Assembly: GCF_000195335.1 (NCBI RefSeq)
Contig: NC_015387.1
Location: 187,001-251,000 of the forward strand
Reading direction: 5' to 3'
Length of the DNA: 64,000 bases
DNA from: Marinithermus hydrothermalis DSM 14884
Lineage (GTDB): Bacteria; Deinococcota; Deinococci; Deinococcales; Marinithermaceae
Under the pieces are notes generated by a model. The model was not told the origin of the DNA and made no database searches. It saw only the letters and a program-made list of their open reading frames with translations. The first letter of the stretch is position 1. Each line of letters starts with the position of its first letter. This document shows, in pieces, positions 1 to 6,710 of the stretch. The position numbers were made by a program, and so were the translations under genes.

Positions 1-601
1 CCGGTTCGCTCTGCGTGTTCGAAGGCACGCACCAAGCGACCTCCTGAAGGAACGCGGTGAGGTTCGCGAGGAGGGCCTTGAGGTCCGCGTCCTGCCGCGC
101 GAGCTCGAGCATCCGCTCGTCCAGCCGCTCTGCGAGTTGCGCGTACGCCTCCGGGCGGACGTTGGGGTGTGCGCTAGGGTACGCGGCGTTCGGGGTGTGG
201 GGCGCGAGGTCGTACCCCAGGCCGCTCGCTTTCGGCGGGCCGCTTAGGGAGACGCGTTGAAAGACGGGCGTGAGCGGCGTGGTGGGTGTGTGGGGCTCCT
301 CGTTGTCTTCTTGGCCCGCGTAGTTGTCCGCGTAGTACACGGTCCACGCGAGGGGCGTGTCGGGCGCGTATCCTTTCGGGGTGCGTAGGTGGTGGTGCGC
401 CGCGTCGTGCGCGAGGCGGTCCGGCTCGAGCCCCGCGTTCGCGAAGGCCTGGCGGTGTCGCTGCACGAACCACGCGGTGTACGCGGTGTGCGTGCGGTCG
501 GGCAGCTCGGGGGGCGGGTGGTTCCAGTACGCCCGCTGGTACAGCTTGCCCACGTCGTGGAGTAGGCCCGCGAGGGCCGCTTCATATACCGGATCCGGCA
601 T
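1..601 (-). CDS. cas10: Cas10 (Csm1/Cmr2-type) large subunit, N-terminal HD domain, partial
   Basis: Reading leftwards from the ATG at 601 gives an open frame of 200 codons that leaves the window at position 1, so only the N-terminus is visible. It begins MPDPVYEAALAGLLHDVGKL, with the HD pair at residues 15-16, then HDAAHHH at about 65-71 and YYADNYAG at about 89-96; this is the HD nuclease layout of Cas10, the large subunit of type III effector complexes, which cleaves ssDNA and whose missing Palm domains would make cyclic oligoadenylate. It is divergent from the CARF effector at 781, which such a signal would activate. Whether it is Csm1 (III-A) or Cmr2 (III-B) cannot be decided; the GLLHDVGKLYQR style favours Csm1. 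Confidence 0.85.
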   Translation of the reverse strand, partial: MPDPVYEAALAGLLHDVGKLYQRAYWNHPPPELPDRTHTAYTAWFVQRHRQAFANAGLEPDRLAHDAAHHHLRTPKGYAPDTPLAWTVYYADNYAGQEDNEEPHTPTTPLTPVFQRVSLSGPPKASGLGYDLAPHTPNAAYPSAHPNVRPEAYAQLAERLDERMLELARQDADLKALLANLTAFLQEVAWCVPSNTQSEP

Positions 602-768
602 ATCCTTTTCCAGGAATAGCACGGGCGCGGCGGACGGCACGTGCGGTGGCGCACACCGCGGGCTTCGTAACCCCCTGAGGCGCTAGGAAGCGCGGCGCCG
701 TCCGGTATGGCCGGGGAGTGCTCGTTCCGGAGGGAATCGAGGCAAGGACGGCGCTGCAACGAGCTTTA

Positions 769-774
769 TAGAAT
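769..774 (+). promoter_or_regulatory. -10 box of leaderless CARF effector gene
   Basis: TAGAAT ends 6 nt before the ATG at 781, so transcription should begin at or next to the start codon. It lies in the 179-bp divergent gap between cas10 and the effector gene; no other feature is obvious in that gap. Confidence 0.6.
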
Positions 775-780
775 GCACTT

Positions 781-1998
781 ATGCAACAAGGAGAAGTACC
801 CCAGGTGCTGATCGCCACCGTAGGGCAGACCCCGGACCCCGTGCTCGCCAGCCTCATGGAGCACGCCCCGGACGGCGTGATCTTCATCGCGAGCCAGGAC
901 AGCCACCCCACGGCCGCCCTGATCCTCTCGGAGTTCAAGCGCGAACTCAAGCACCACACGATCCTCATCGAGGAACCCGAGTCCCTCACCGAAAGCTACC
1001 AAGCGGCCCGCAAAGCCCTCAAAAAAGCCAAGGAGTGGGAGGCCCGCGTCATCCTCGCGGAGATCACCGGCGGCACGAAACCCATGATCGCGGGCCTGGC
1101 CCTCGCCCTCACCGGCCAAGGCGTGACCTTCAGTTACGTGGGCGGCACCCGGCGCGACGAGGCCGGCCGCGTGGTGAGCGGACACGAAAAAATCCGCCTC
1201 CTCGAGGACCCCACCACCCGCTACTACACCCAGGAATGGAGCGCGTTCCGCCAAGCCTGGAACGCCGGGCGCATGCTCGAGGCTCAAGCGTGGCTCGAGC
1301 GCATCCTTTCGCGTCCCCTCACGCCTTCGGAGGAACGGTTTCACCGGCACCTCCTCGGGATCACGCGCGGCATGGACGCCTGGGACCGGTTCCAGCACGC
1401 GGAGGCCCTGGAGCGCTTCCGCGCGCACCTCGAGCCGGCCCTCGCCGTTGCGGAGGCCTGGCATCACGGCGCGAAGGTCCGGGTCCTCACGGCGCTCGAG
1501 GCGGCCCAGGGCTTCCTGGAGCGCATCGTGCAGGCCAAGGGGAAGCCTGTCCCGGAGTTGTTGCAGGACCTCCTCGCGAACGCGGAGCGACGCGCGCAGG
1601 CCGGGCGGTACGACGACGCGCTCGCGCGGCTGTACCGCGCGGTGGAGCTCGCCGCGGAGGTGGACTTGTACGAGCGGCACCAGCTTTGGCTTCGCAAGCC
1701 GGACGCTTGGCCGCAAGGCGTGCCGGAGTACCTGAAGGAACGCGCGCGGGGGATGCTGGGGCTTAAGGAGGTCCTGGATTTAGCGTTTGACCTGGACCTG
1801 CACTTTGGCGCGTCGGGCACGCTCGCACAGGTCCTGCGCGGCGATTACGAGCGGAAGCTCCGCCCCCTGCTGCAACGGCGGCACGAGAGCATCCTCGCGC
1901 ACGGCACGCGCCCCGTGACCCGCGAGGATTACGAGAAGATGCGGGATTACCTGCACAGCCTGGGCCTCGAGCCGGCCCCGGAGTGGCCGAGGTGGTGA
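781..1998 (+). CDS. Cas02710-family CARF-HEPN ribonuclease
   Basis: A 405-residue protein with an N-terminal CARF (Rossmann-like) domain: strand-plus-loop VLIATVGQTPDP at residues 9-20 and the ligand-loop TGGTKPM at 96-102. A helical linker fills the middle, and the C-terminus carries the HEPN ribonuclease motif R-x6-H in RHESILAHG (R367, H374). This architecture matches the TIGR02710/Cas02710 relatives of Csm6: cyclic oligoadenylate made by Cas10 binds the CARF domain and activates the HEPN RNase during type III immunity. It has its own leaderless promoter and overlaps the next open frame by 4 nt. All visible active-site residues are intact, so it is probably functional even though neighbours are decayed. 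Confidence 0.85.
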   Translation: MQQGEVPQVLIATVGQTPDPVLASLMEHAPDGVIFIASQDSHPTAALILSEFKRELKHHTILIEEPESLTESYQAARKALKKAKEWEARVILAEITGGTKPMIAGLALALTGQGVTFSYVGGTRRDEAGRVVSGHEKIRLLEDPTTRYYTQEWSAFRQAWNAGRMLEAQAWLERILSRPLTPSEERFHRHLLGITRGMDAWDRFQHAEALERFRAHLEPALAVAEAWHHGAKVRVLTALEAAQGFLERIVQAKGKPVPELLQDLLANAERRAQAGRYDDALARLYRAVELAAEVDLYERHQLWLRKPDAWPQGVPEYLKERARGMLGLKEVLDLAFDLDLHFGASGTLAQVLRGDYERKLRPLLQRRHESILAHGTRPVTREDYEKMRDYLHSLGLEPAPEWPRW

Positions 1999-2255
1999 GC
2001 GTGAAGACGTTGGACGCACGCTGGGCGGCGTACAAGGCGATCCATCGGGAAAAAGGACAGGCCGAAGCGCAGCGGTACTACCGGGAGGAGGTCTGGCCGC
2101 TCGTGCGCGAGGCGTGGCGGGAACACCCGCGCGTCCCGGAGGAGATGCCGTCGTTCGCGGCTTCGATTCACACGCTGGGCAGGAGCCCTGAAGCAACGAT
2201 CCTCGCGATCCTCGGGACTCGAGCCGCGAGAGCAGGTGGGGCGAAGCACCCATGA
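1995..2255 (+). pseudogene. Truncated CARF-type protein, N-terminal fragment
   Basis: A GTG at 1995 overlaps the stop of the Cas02710 gene (GTGA). The frame encodes about 86 residues: a helical start (TLDARWAAYKAIHREKG, YYREEVWPLVREAW) followed by SIHTLGRSPEATILAILG, which resembles the first strand and loop of CARF domains (compare VLIATVGQTPDPVLASL in the gene before). The frame then ends after GTRAARAGGAKHP, far too early for a CARF effector. I infer a second CARF effector gene that has lost most of its length. It could instead be a short unknown protein, but its position in translational overlap with a CARF gene supports the first reading. Confidence 0.5.
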
Positions 2256-2371
2256 TGGGGGCGCTCGGCCCGACGGGAAGCGGCAAGACCGTGATTGCCC
2301 TGTACCTCACGGCCCTTAAGGCCCTAGGGGGTGTGGAGTCAAAAATAATCTTAAGGGGAGTGTACTTAGAA
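2252..2371 (+). pseudogene. Remnant with GPTGSGKT motif
   Basis: In a different frame from the fragment before it, codons from ATG 2252 to TAA 2371 encode 39 residues beginning MMGALGPTGSGKTVIALYL. GPTGSGKT is a Walker A consensus, but the stretch also lines up with the TGGTKPMIAGLALAL segment of the upstream CARF protein (TG-x-x-K, then IA and AL). It is therefore either a scrap of the same decayed CARF gene joined by an internal deletion and frameshift, or the start of a lost ATPase. The sequence turns AT-rich from about 2340, marking a junction with the next segment. Confidence 0.35.
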
Positions 2372-2381
2372 TAAACACAGT

Positions 2382-2936
2382 ATGACCTGCCATAGCGGTG
2401 TAGAAACCTTACGGTTCCTCGGCCTGACCCTCCTGGCGTCCGCTTCGCTCCCCCGTCCTGTCCACCTGGTGCTGGACGCTCCCTGGGGCTTCGCCCTGTG
2501 GGGTTTGGCCCAGCTCCCGCGGCCCTGCCTCGACCTTAGCCGCAAGTACTCGGTGCTCCCGGGCCACCTGTTTGGTGTGGCCGGAATCATCGACACCCTC
2601 CTCGACGCCTACCTGCTCACTAGGGAGCCGATCTACCTTGCGCGGCTGGAGCGCCAGCTGGAGGGGCTGCGCACCCTCCACCTCTTCGAACCGTCCGTAT
2701 GCGCCAGCCTCCTACCCCAGGGACGAACCCTGGAGGGATTGGCCGCCCCCGGTGAGGGTCTGCTGCGGGTCTCCTGCGACTTTGCGACCGGTTGCGCAGG
2801 GGTTCTGCGGGTGCTGCACCGGGTGGTGAATCCCGGCCCCGCCGACTTTATGCTGGATGAGGTGACGCCCGATGAGGACGTTATGGACCCTTCTGGAGGG
2901 GCGCAGGGGCGAATTCCTGCGCCTGCTGGCGGTTAG
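2382..2936 (+). pseudogene. Class III lanthipeptide synthetase (LanKC), C-terminal fragment
   Basis: The 184-residue frame contains SCDFATGCAGVLRVLHRVV and NPGPADFMLDEV near its end, the typical C-terminal signature of LanC-like cyclase domains in class III/IV lanthipeptide synthetases. A full enzyme of about 800-900 residues would carry lyase and kinase domains first; these are absent, and the frame starts right after an AT-rich junction. No zinc-binding Cys/Cys-His set is visible, as expected for class III cyclase domains. It overlaps the ABC exporter gene by 65 nt, so the pair was an operon for making and exporting a lanthipeptide. No precursor peptide gene is visible. The fragment may still be translated but should not be catalytic. 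Confidence 0.7.
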
Positions 2937-4398
2937 CAGCCTGGTGAGCGCGGCTGAGGCCCTGCTTCACCCGTTGATGCTCAAGTGGCTCTTCGACGAG
3001 GCCGTGGTCACGCAAGACTTCCGGCGCTTCGGGCTCCTGGGGCTCGCCTACCTCGCCGCGGGACTGAGCCTGATCGCCCTGTTCTGGGCCGTCTCGCTCT
3101 GGCAGAAGGCCTTCGTCAACCGGGTGGTGCTCGAGGTAGAGGGGCGGCTGCTAGCCAAGGCCCTCCGCCTCGACTGGCGAGACTTCAGCCGCGAGGGGGC
3201 CGGGGCCTTCGTGAGTCGGGTTCACCAGGACGTCCTCGAGGGGCTGGTCCCCGCGGTTTCTCTCCTGGTCGCCGTGGCCCGCCAGGCCCTGGCGGCCCTG
3301 GCCTTCCTGGGAGTGCTGCTGTACCTGTCGTGGCAGGCTACCCTGGCCCTGGCGATACTGGTCCCGCCGCTGCTGTGGGTGGCGCAGCGGGTCGGGACGA
3401 GGGTTCGCCGGGCCGCCGAGGACGAGCGGGAGGGGGAGGCCCGCTACCTCGAGGTCCTTTCCCAGTCGCTTAAGGCCTTCCGGGCCCTGCGCGGCCTACC
3501 CCGCCTCCTCCGTCCGACCCTGGCCGCCAATCGGGAAGCCCTGGGCACCTACCTTGACGACACCTACCGCAGCCACCGGCTGATGGAGGCCCAGCAGGCT
3601 TGGAGCGACGTGTTCATGAACCTAGCCAATACGCTCGCACTGATCGTGGGCGGCTACTTCGTGCTGGCCCGCGTGCTGAGCTTTGGCGGGTACCTAGCCT
3701 TCGTCAACGCCTTCTGGCGGGCGGTGGACAACACCTTTGCCCTGCTGCGTAGGGTGCCCGAGTTCCACCGTCACGCGCAGGTCCTTGAGCGCATCCACGG
3801 GCTGCTCTCCTCCGCACCCACCCCCTACGCGCAGCCGGCCGCCGAAGCCCGTCTCGAGGGGGTGCGGCTGGCTTATGCGGGCGGGGCCCTGCTGGAACTG
3901 CCGCAGGTGGAAATCCGTCCGGGTGAGCGCCTGCTGCTCGTGGGGCCCAACGGTGCGGGCAAGTCCACCCTGCTGCACGTGCTGTCGGGGTATCTAGCCC
4001 CCCAGGAGGGCGAGGTGAAGCTGCCCGCGCGGGTGGCCGCGCTCACCGCTCCCCCTGAACTGCCGCCCCTGACGGTGCGCGAGCTGGTCCCCGACGCCAG
4101 GCTCCGCCGGGAACTGGGGCTGGAGGGCCTGGAAGACCACCGCCCGGAGGCCCTGTCCTCGGGGCAGCGGCAGAGGGCCGCCATCGGCGCGCTGTTGTGC
4201 GAGGAGGCCGACCTCTACCTCCTGGACGAACCCTTGGCCAATCTGGATCCTGAGAGCCGTGAGGGGGTACTCGACCTCATCCTGCGCCGGACCGCGGGAA
4301 AGGCCCTGGTTGTGGTGCTGCACGGGGACGAAGCGCTGCACAACCGCTTCGATCGGGTGGTGGAGCTGGCGGGCCCGCAGGTGCCGGATCCCCGGTAG
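2872..4398 (+). CDS. Peptide-exporter type ABC transporter (fused TMD-NBD)
   Basis: A 508-residue half-transporter: a membrane domain of about six hydrophobic segments over residues 1-320, then an ATPase domain with Walker A GPNGAGKST (about 363-371), signature LSSGQRQRA, Walker B LYLLDEPLANLD and switch His in VVVLHGDE. Such fused proteins work as dimers. Its start lies inside the LanKC remnant, so the most likely cargo was a modified lanthipeptide, possibly with immunity; this is inferred from context only. No N-terminal C39 protease domain is present. The gene is intact although its biosynthetic partner is truncated, so it may be an orphan exporter. Confidence 0.85.
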   Translation: MRTLWTLLEGRRGEFLRLLAVSSLVSAAEALLHPLMLKWLFDEAVVTQDFRRFGLLGLAYLAAGLSLIALFWAVSLWQKAFVNRVVLEVEGRLLAKALRLDWRDFSREGAGAFVSRVHQDVLEGLVPAVSLLVAVARQALAALAFLGVLLYLSWQATLALAILVPPLLWVAQRVGTRVRRAAEDEREGEARYLEVLSQSLKAFRALRGLPRLLRPTLAANREALGTYLDDTYRSHRLMEAQQAWSDVFMNLANTLALIVGGYFVLARVLSFGGYLAFVNAFWRAVDNTFALLRRVPEFHRHAQVLERIHGLLSSAPTPYAQPAAEARLEGVRLAYAGGALLELPQVEIRPGERLLLVGPNGAGKSTLLHVLSGYLAPQEGEVKLPARVAALTAPPELPPLTVRELVPDARLRRELGLEGLEDHRPEALSSGQRQRAAIGALLCEEADLYLLDEPLANLDPESREGVLDLILRRTAGKALVVVLHGDEALHNRFDRVVELAGPQVPDPR

Positions 4399-4417
4399 CG
4401 GCCGTGTTTAAATGCCG

Positions 4418-5090
4418 CTACGTGCGCCAGCGCTTTACGGAGCTCGCTTGGGGAAAAGGTGACCGAGCACCTTGCTCCAAACGCCTGATTGAGGGGCACC
4501 CGATCACGTCCGGCATCGTGCGGGCGGCCTCCTCGAGGCGCCGCTGGGACACGTGGACGTAGACCTGGGTGGTACTGATGGAGCTGTGCCCCAGAAGCTC
4601 CTTCACCTCGTTAATCCCCCGGCCCGCCTCCACCAGGGCGCTGGCGTAGGAGTGGCGGAGCTTGTGGGGGGTGATCCGGTGCCAGTCCTCGAGGCCCGCC
4701 CGCCGGGCCACCGCTTCACCATGGCCTCCACGGAGCGGGCCGAGAAGGGCTTCCCCCGGTTGGGCCTGGAGGTGTGGCTCCAGATGTAGGGGTTCGTGGG
4801 AGCTCCTCCAAGTTCCGGTGCTTCAGCCACTGGTAGCGGGCCCGCTGGGCCGTGGGGGAGAGGACCATCACCCGCTTCTTGTCCCCCTTGCCCCAGACCC
4901 GGATGGCGTGGGGGATCCCGTCCTGGTAGGTGATGTCCGAGTAGGTGAGGTCCAGGGCCTCGGAGAGGCGCAGGCCCGTGCCGTAGAGGAAGGCCAAAAG
5001 GGCCCAGTCCCGGAGGCCCACCCGGGAGGAGCGGTTCTTGTAGGCGGCCTCGAGCGCCTGCGCGGCGTGGAAGGCATCGCTACCCGCACG
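4418..5090 (-). pseudogene. Tyrosine recombinase/integrase, frameshifted and truncated
   Basis: Three frames read leftwards each give part of one XerC/D-like protein. Frame one (about 5090 to 4805) has ALEAAYKNRSS, LRDWALLAFLYGTGLRLSEA (first catalytic Arg) and VWGKGDKKR (catalytic Lys region). Frame two (about 4805 to 4715) has NPYIWSHTSRPNRGKPFSA. Frame three (4711 to 4418) has TPHKLRHSYASAL (HxxR), ELLGHSSISTTQ (second His) and VYVHVS (nucleophile Tyr). At least two frameshifts, plus loss of the N-terminal SAM-like domain at the junction with cas1, make it inactive. It probably marks the element that delivered the lanthipeptide segment and cut cas1. The 70 bases after the exporter stop hold nothing else recognisable. 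Confidence 0.85.
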
Positions 5091-5600
5091 TACTTTGAGG
5101 GACTCGCGAGTGGATTGGGGCCGTACGGGTTTGGGGGGCGTTCTCGCCGCCCGCCTCGGGACGCGCCGAACGCGGCGCTTTCGTACGGGTACGCGTTACT
5201 CCTGGCGCGGGCGTGGTTGGCGGTGGTGCTGGCGGGGCTTCACCCGGAGGTGGGGTTCTTGCACGTGGAAGGCCGGCGGAACCCTGCGCTGGCCTTGGAC
5301 CTCATGGAGGAATTCCGGGTGCCTGTGGTGGACGTGACGGTACTCCGGGCGTTTCAGGAGGGGGTGCTGGACCCCGCGCAGCATTTTGAGGCGCGTGGCG
5401 GGGGCGTGTACTTGAACGAGGGGGGACGCAAGCGCTTGGTTCGGGTGCTGGCGCACCGCCTGAACCAGGAGGTGCGCCACCCGGATGGTTCTAAACGCAC
5501 GACCTACGCGGGAATGATCGCGTACCAGGGCGTGCGCCTAGCGGCAGCGGTGGAGGGCCGCCGCGCCTACCACCCGTTCTTCTTGGAGGCGTCACGGTGA
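5067..5600 (+). pseudogene. cas1: Cas1 integrase, C-terminal catalytic domain only
   Basis: From a GTG at 5067 the frame reads VEGIATRTYFEGLASGLGPY and continues for 177 residues with EVGFLHVEGRRNP and FRVPVVDVTVL, the conserved Cas1 stretches carrying the metal ligands Glu (E2 of the fragment), His and Asp. Homology seems to extend a little upstream (LERLRGVEG from about 5046). The N-terminal beta domain of about 140 residues, needed for dimerisation, is missing, replaced by the broken integrase. All three catalytic residues survive, but without the N-terminal half spacer acquisition is unlikely unless another cas1 acts in trans. It overlaps cas2 by 4 nt (GTGA). Confidence 0.85.
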
Positions 5601-5872
5601 GGAAAGGCGTGCTTTACACGGTAACGTACGACGTTCCGGATGACAGAAGGCGCGTCAAGATCGCGAACCTCCTCAAGAGCTACGGGGAACGCGTGCAGCT
5701 TTCCGTCTTCGAGTGCTGGTTGAACGCGAGTGAGGTGGAGGCCTTGAAACAACGGCTGGAGCGGGTGATGGAGCCCTCGGAGGACAGCGTGCGGATCTAC
5801 TCGGTTCGGGGGGCGGTGCAGGTCTTGGGGGTCGGAAAGATTACGGAAGAAGAAAACGCATTTATTGTTTGA
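5597..5872 (+). CDS. cas2: CRISPR-associated endonuclease Cas2
   Basis: A 91-residue protein with the Cas2 ferredoxin-like start LYTVTYDVPDDRRRVKIANL, including the conserved Asp at residue 12, then GERVQLSVFECWL and VRIYSVRG. Cas2 is the structural partner of Cas1 in spacer integration. The GTG at 5597 overlaps the cas1 stop, so the two were translated together. Full length and no lesions are visible, in contrast to cas1. The array follows 217 nt later, the usual order for an adaptation module with its array. Confidence 0.93.
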   Translation: MRKGVLYTVTYDVPDDRRRVKIANLLKSYGERVQLSVFECWLNASEVEALKQRLERVMEPSEDSVRIYSVRGAVQVLGVGKITEEENAFIV

Positions 5873-6089
5873 AAATTCGCGGGAATCGTGTAATATTTTG
5901 AGGGTAGGCGCGGGCTTCACCCCGCACGGACCTTGAAAACGCGGGCTTTAGCGTCAGGGACGGGATTAACGCGATGTTGCATGCTCCGCTAATTCCGAGC
6001 TATCCACAGAGGATTGCCTGTGGATAACTGGGGGGGTGTCTAAAACGCCCTCAAAAACCCCGTCCAGGACGGGCCTCCGAAACGGCAGA
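5873..6089 (+). promoter_or_regulatory. CRISPR leader region
   Basis: This 217-nt non-coding stretch between cas2 and the first repeat is AT-richer at its start (AAAATTCGC, then GTGTAATATTTTGAGG), which supplies a plausible -10 (TAATAT) for array transcription. It contains TATCCACAGAGG and CCTGTGGATAAC, an inverted pair (TTATCCACA-like) at about 6000-6030. Orientation of the repeats (3' end ATTGCAAC) puts the leader on this side. Confidence 0.6.
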
Positions 6090-6281
6090 GTTGCAAAAAG
6101 GTCAGCCTCGTAAGGGGATTGCAACCAGGTCCTCCCGGGCCTCGGTGCGGGTCTCCACCCCCAGCACGTTGCAAAAAGGTCAGCCTCGTAAGGGGATTGC
6201 AACCACTTGGCAGGTCCTTCAGGAGCGTAATACTGCAACTCCTGAGTTGCAAAAAGGTCAGCCTCGTAAGGGGATTGCAAC
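6090..6281 (+). CRISPR. CRISPR array, 3 repeats and 2 spacers
   Basis: Three identical 36-nt repeats at 6090-6125, 6168-6203 and 6246-6281. Each starts GTTGCAA and ends TTGCAAC, so the ends form a 7-nt inverted repeat, with AGCCTCGTAAGGGGA in the middle. Both spacers are 42 nt (6126-6167 and 6204-6245). The repeat end GGGGATTGCAAC would give the 8-nt crRNA tag ATTGCAAC common in type III systems. There is no degenerate terminal repeat. The array is very short, in keeping with the loss of cas1. Confidence 0.97.
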
Positions 6282-6369
6282 AAAAACCCTATTTCGGGAA
6301 CCCACTAGTTGTAGACTCAGGGAAGACCAACCTCTGCAAATAACGATTCATAGGATTGGAACGGCAAAC

Positions 6370-6600
6370 ATGCACGATGACCACGAAAACAAACAAACGG
6401 ACGAAGAGAAGAAACTCCACCAAGAACTAGAAGAAGCCCTGAAGGATCTCTACGAACTCATTGATCTCCGCGAAAGCATGTCTGGGGGAACCGTGACCAT
6501 TGGGAAGAAGCCTCTTGGGAACTTCGCAGACCACCCCGAGATTCACGAAGCACACAGAACCCCCAAAAAGAACGAAAAGAACGAAGAAGAAGAAAGCTAA
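6370..6600 (+). CDS. Small charged protein next to the CRISPR array, unknown function
   Basis: The ATG at 6370 opens a 76-residue frame beginning MHDDHENKQTDEEKKLHQE. It has a predicted helical, coiled-coil-like half (LEEALKDLYELIDLRE) and a very polar Lys/Glu/Asn tail. I recognise no family. Its base composition is near 47% G+C by eye, well below the two-thirds typical here, which suggests acquisition from elsewhere. It is 110 nt upstream of the HicB-Card1-like fusion but that gene has its own promoter. An open frame also reads back through the array without a stop; I take that as chance because repeat plus spacer is 78 nt. Confidence 0.55.
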   Translation: MHDDHENKQTDEEKKLHQELEEALKDLYELIDLRESMSGGTVTIGKKPLGNFADHPEIHEAHRTPKKNEKNEEEES

Positions 6601-6698
6601 GCCCCGCACAAAAACCCACCTCCCCAAAAGGCCGCTGCAGCTCCGGCCTAAAAACGCGCTTCACGCGCCCCGCACCCCCTTAAGGAAGCGAAAGAAAG

Positions 6699-6704
6699 TA
6701 TAAT
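6699..6704 (+). promoter_or_regulatory. -10 box of leaderless nuclease gene
   Basis: A consensus TATAAT ends 6 nt before the ATG at 6711. The upstream 90 bases are A-rich in part (AAGCGAAAGAAAG) with no convincing -35. Confidence 0.65.
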
Positions 6705-6710
6705 GCCCCC

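Noticed and set aside
766-1716. Minus-strand frame opposite the CARF effector
   Set aside because: Antisense shadow; the plus-strand frame has clear CARF and HEPN motifs and its own promoter.
6091-6600. A 169-codon frame running through the CRISPR array into the small charged ORF
   Set aside because: Repeat plus spacer is 78 nt, a multiple of three, so any stop-free repeat frame stays open; the N-terminal part only repeats the CRISPR unit. The real ORF probably starts at 6370.
6601-6660. Possible terminator AGGCC...GGCCT before the nuclease gene
   Set aside because: Stem of 5 bp with a long loop and no T run on the plus strand; too weak to report as a feature.
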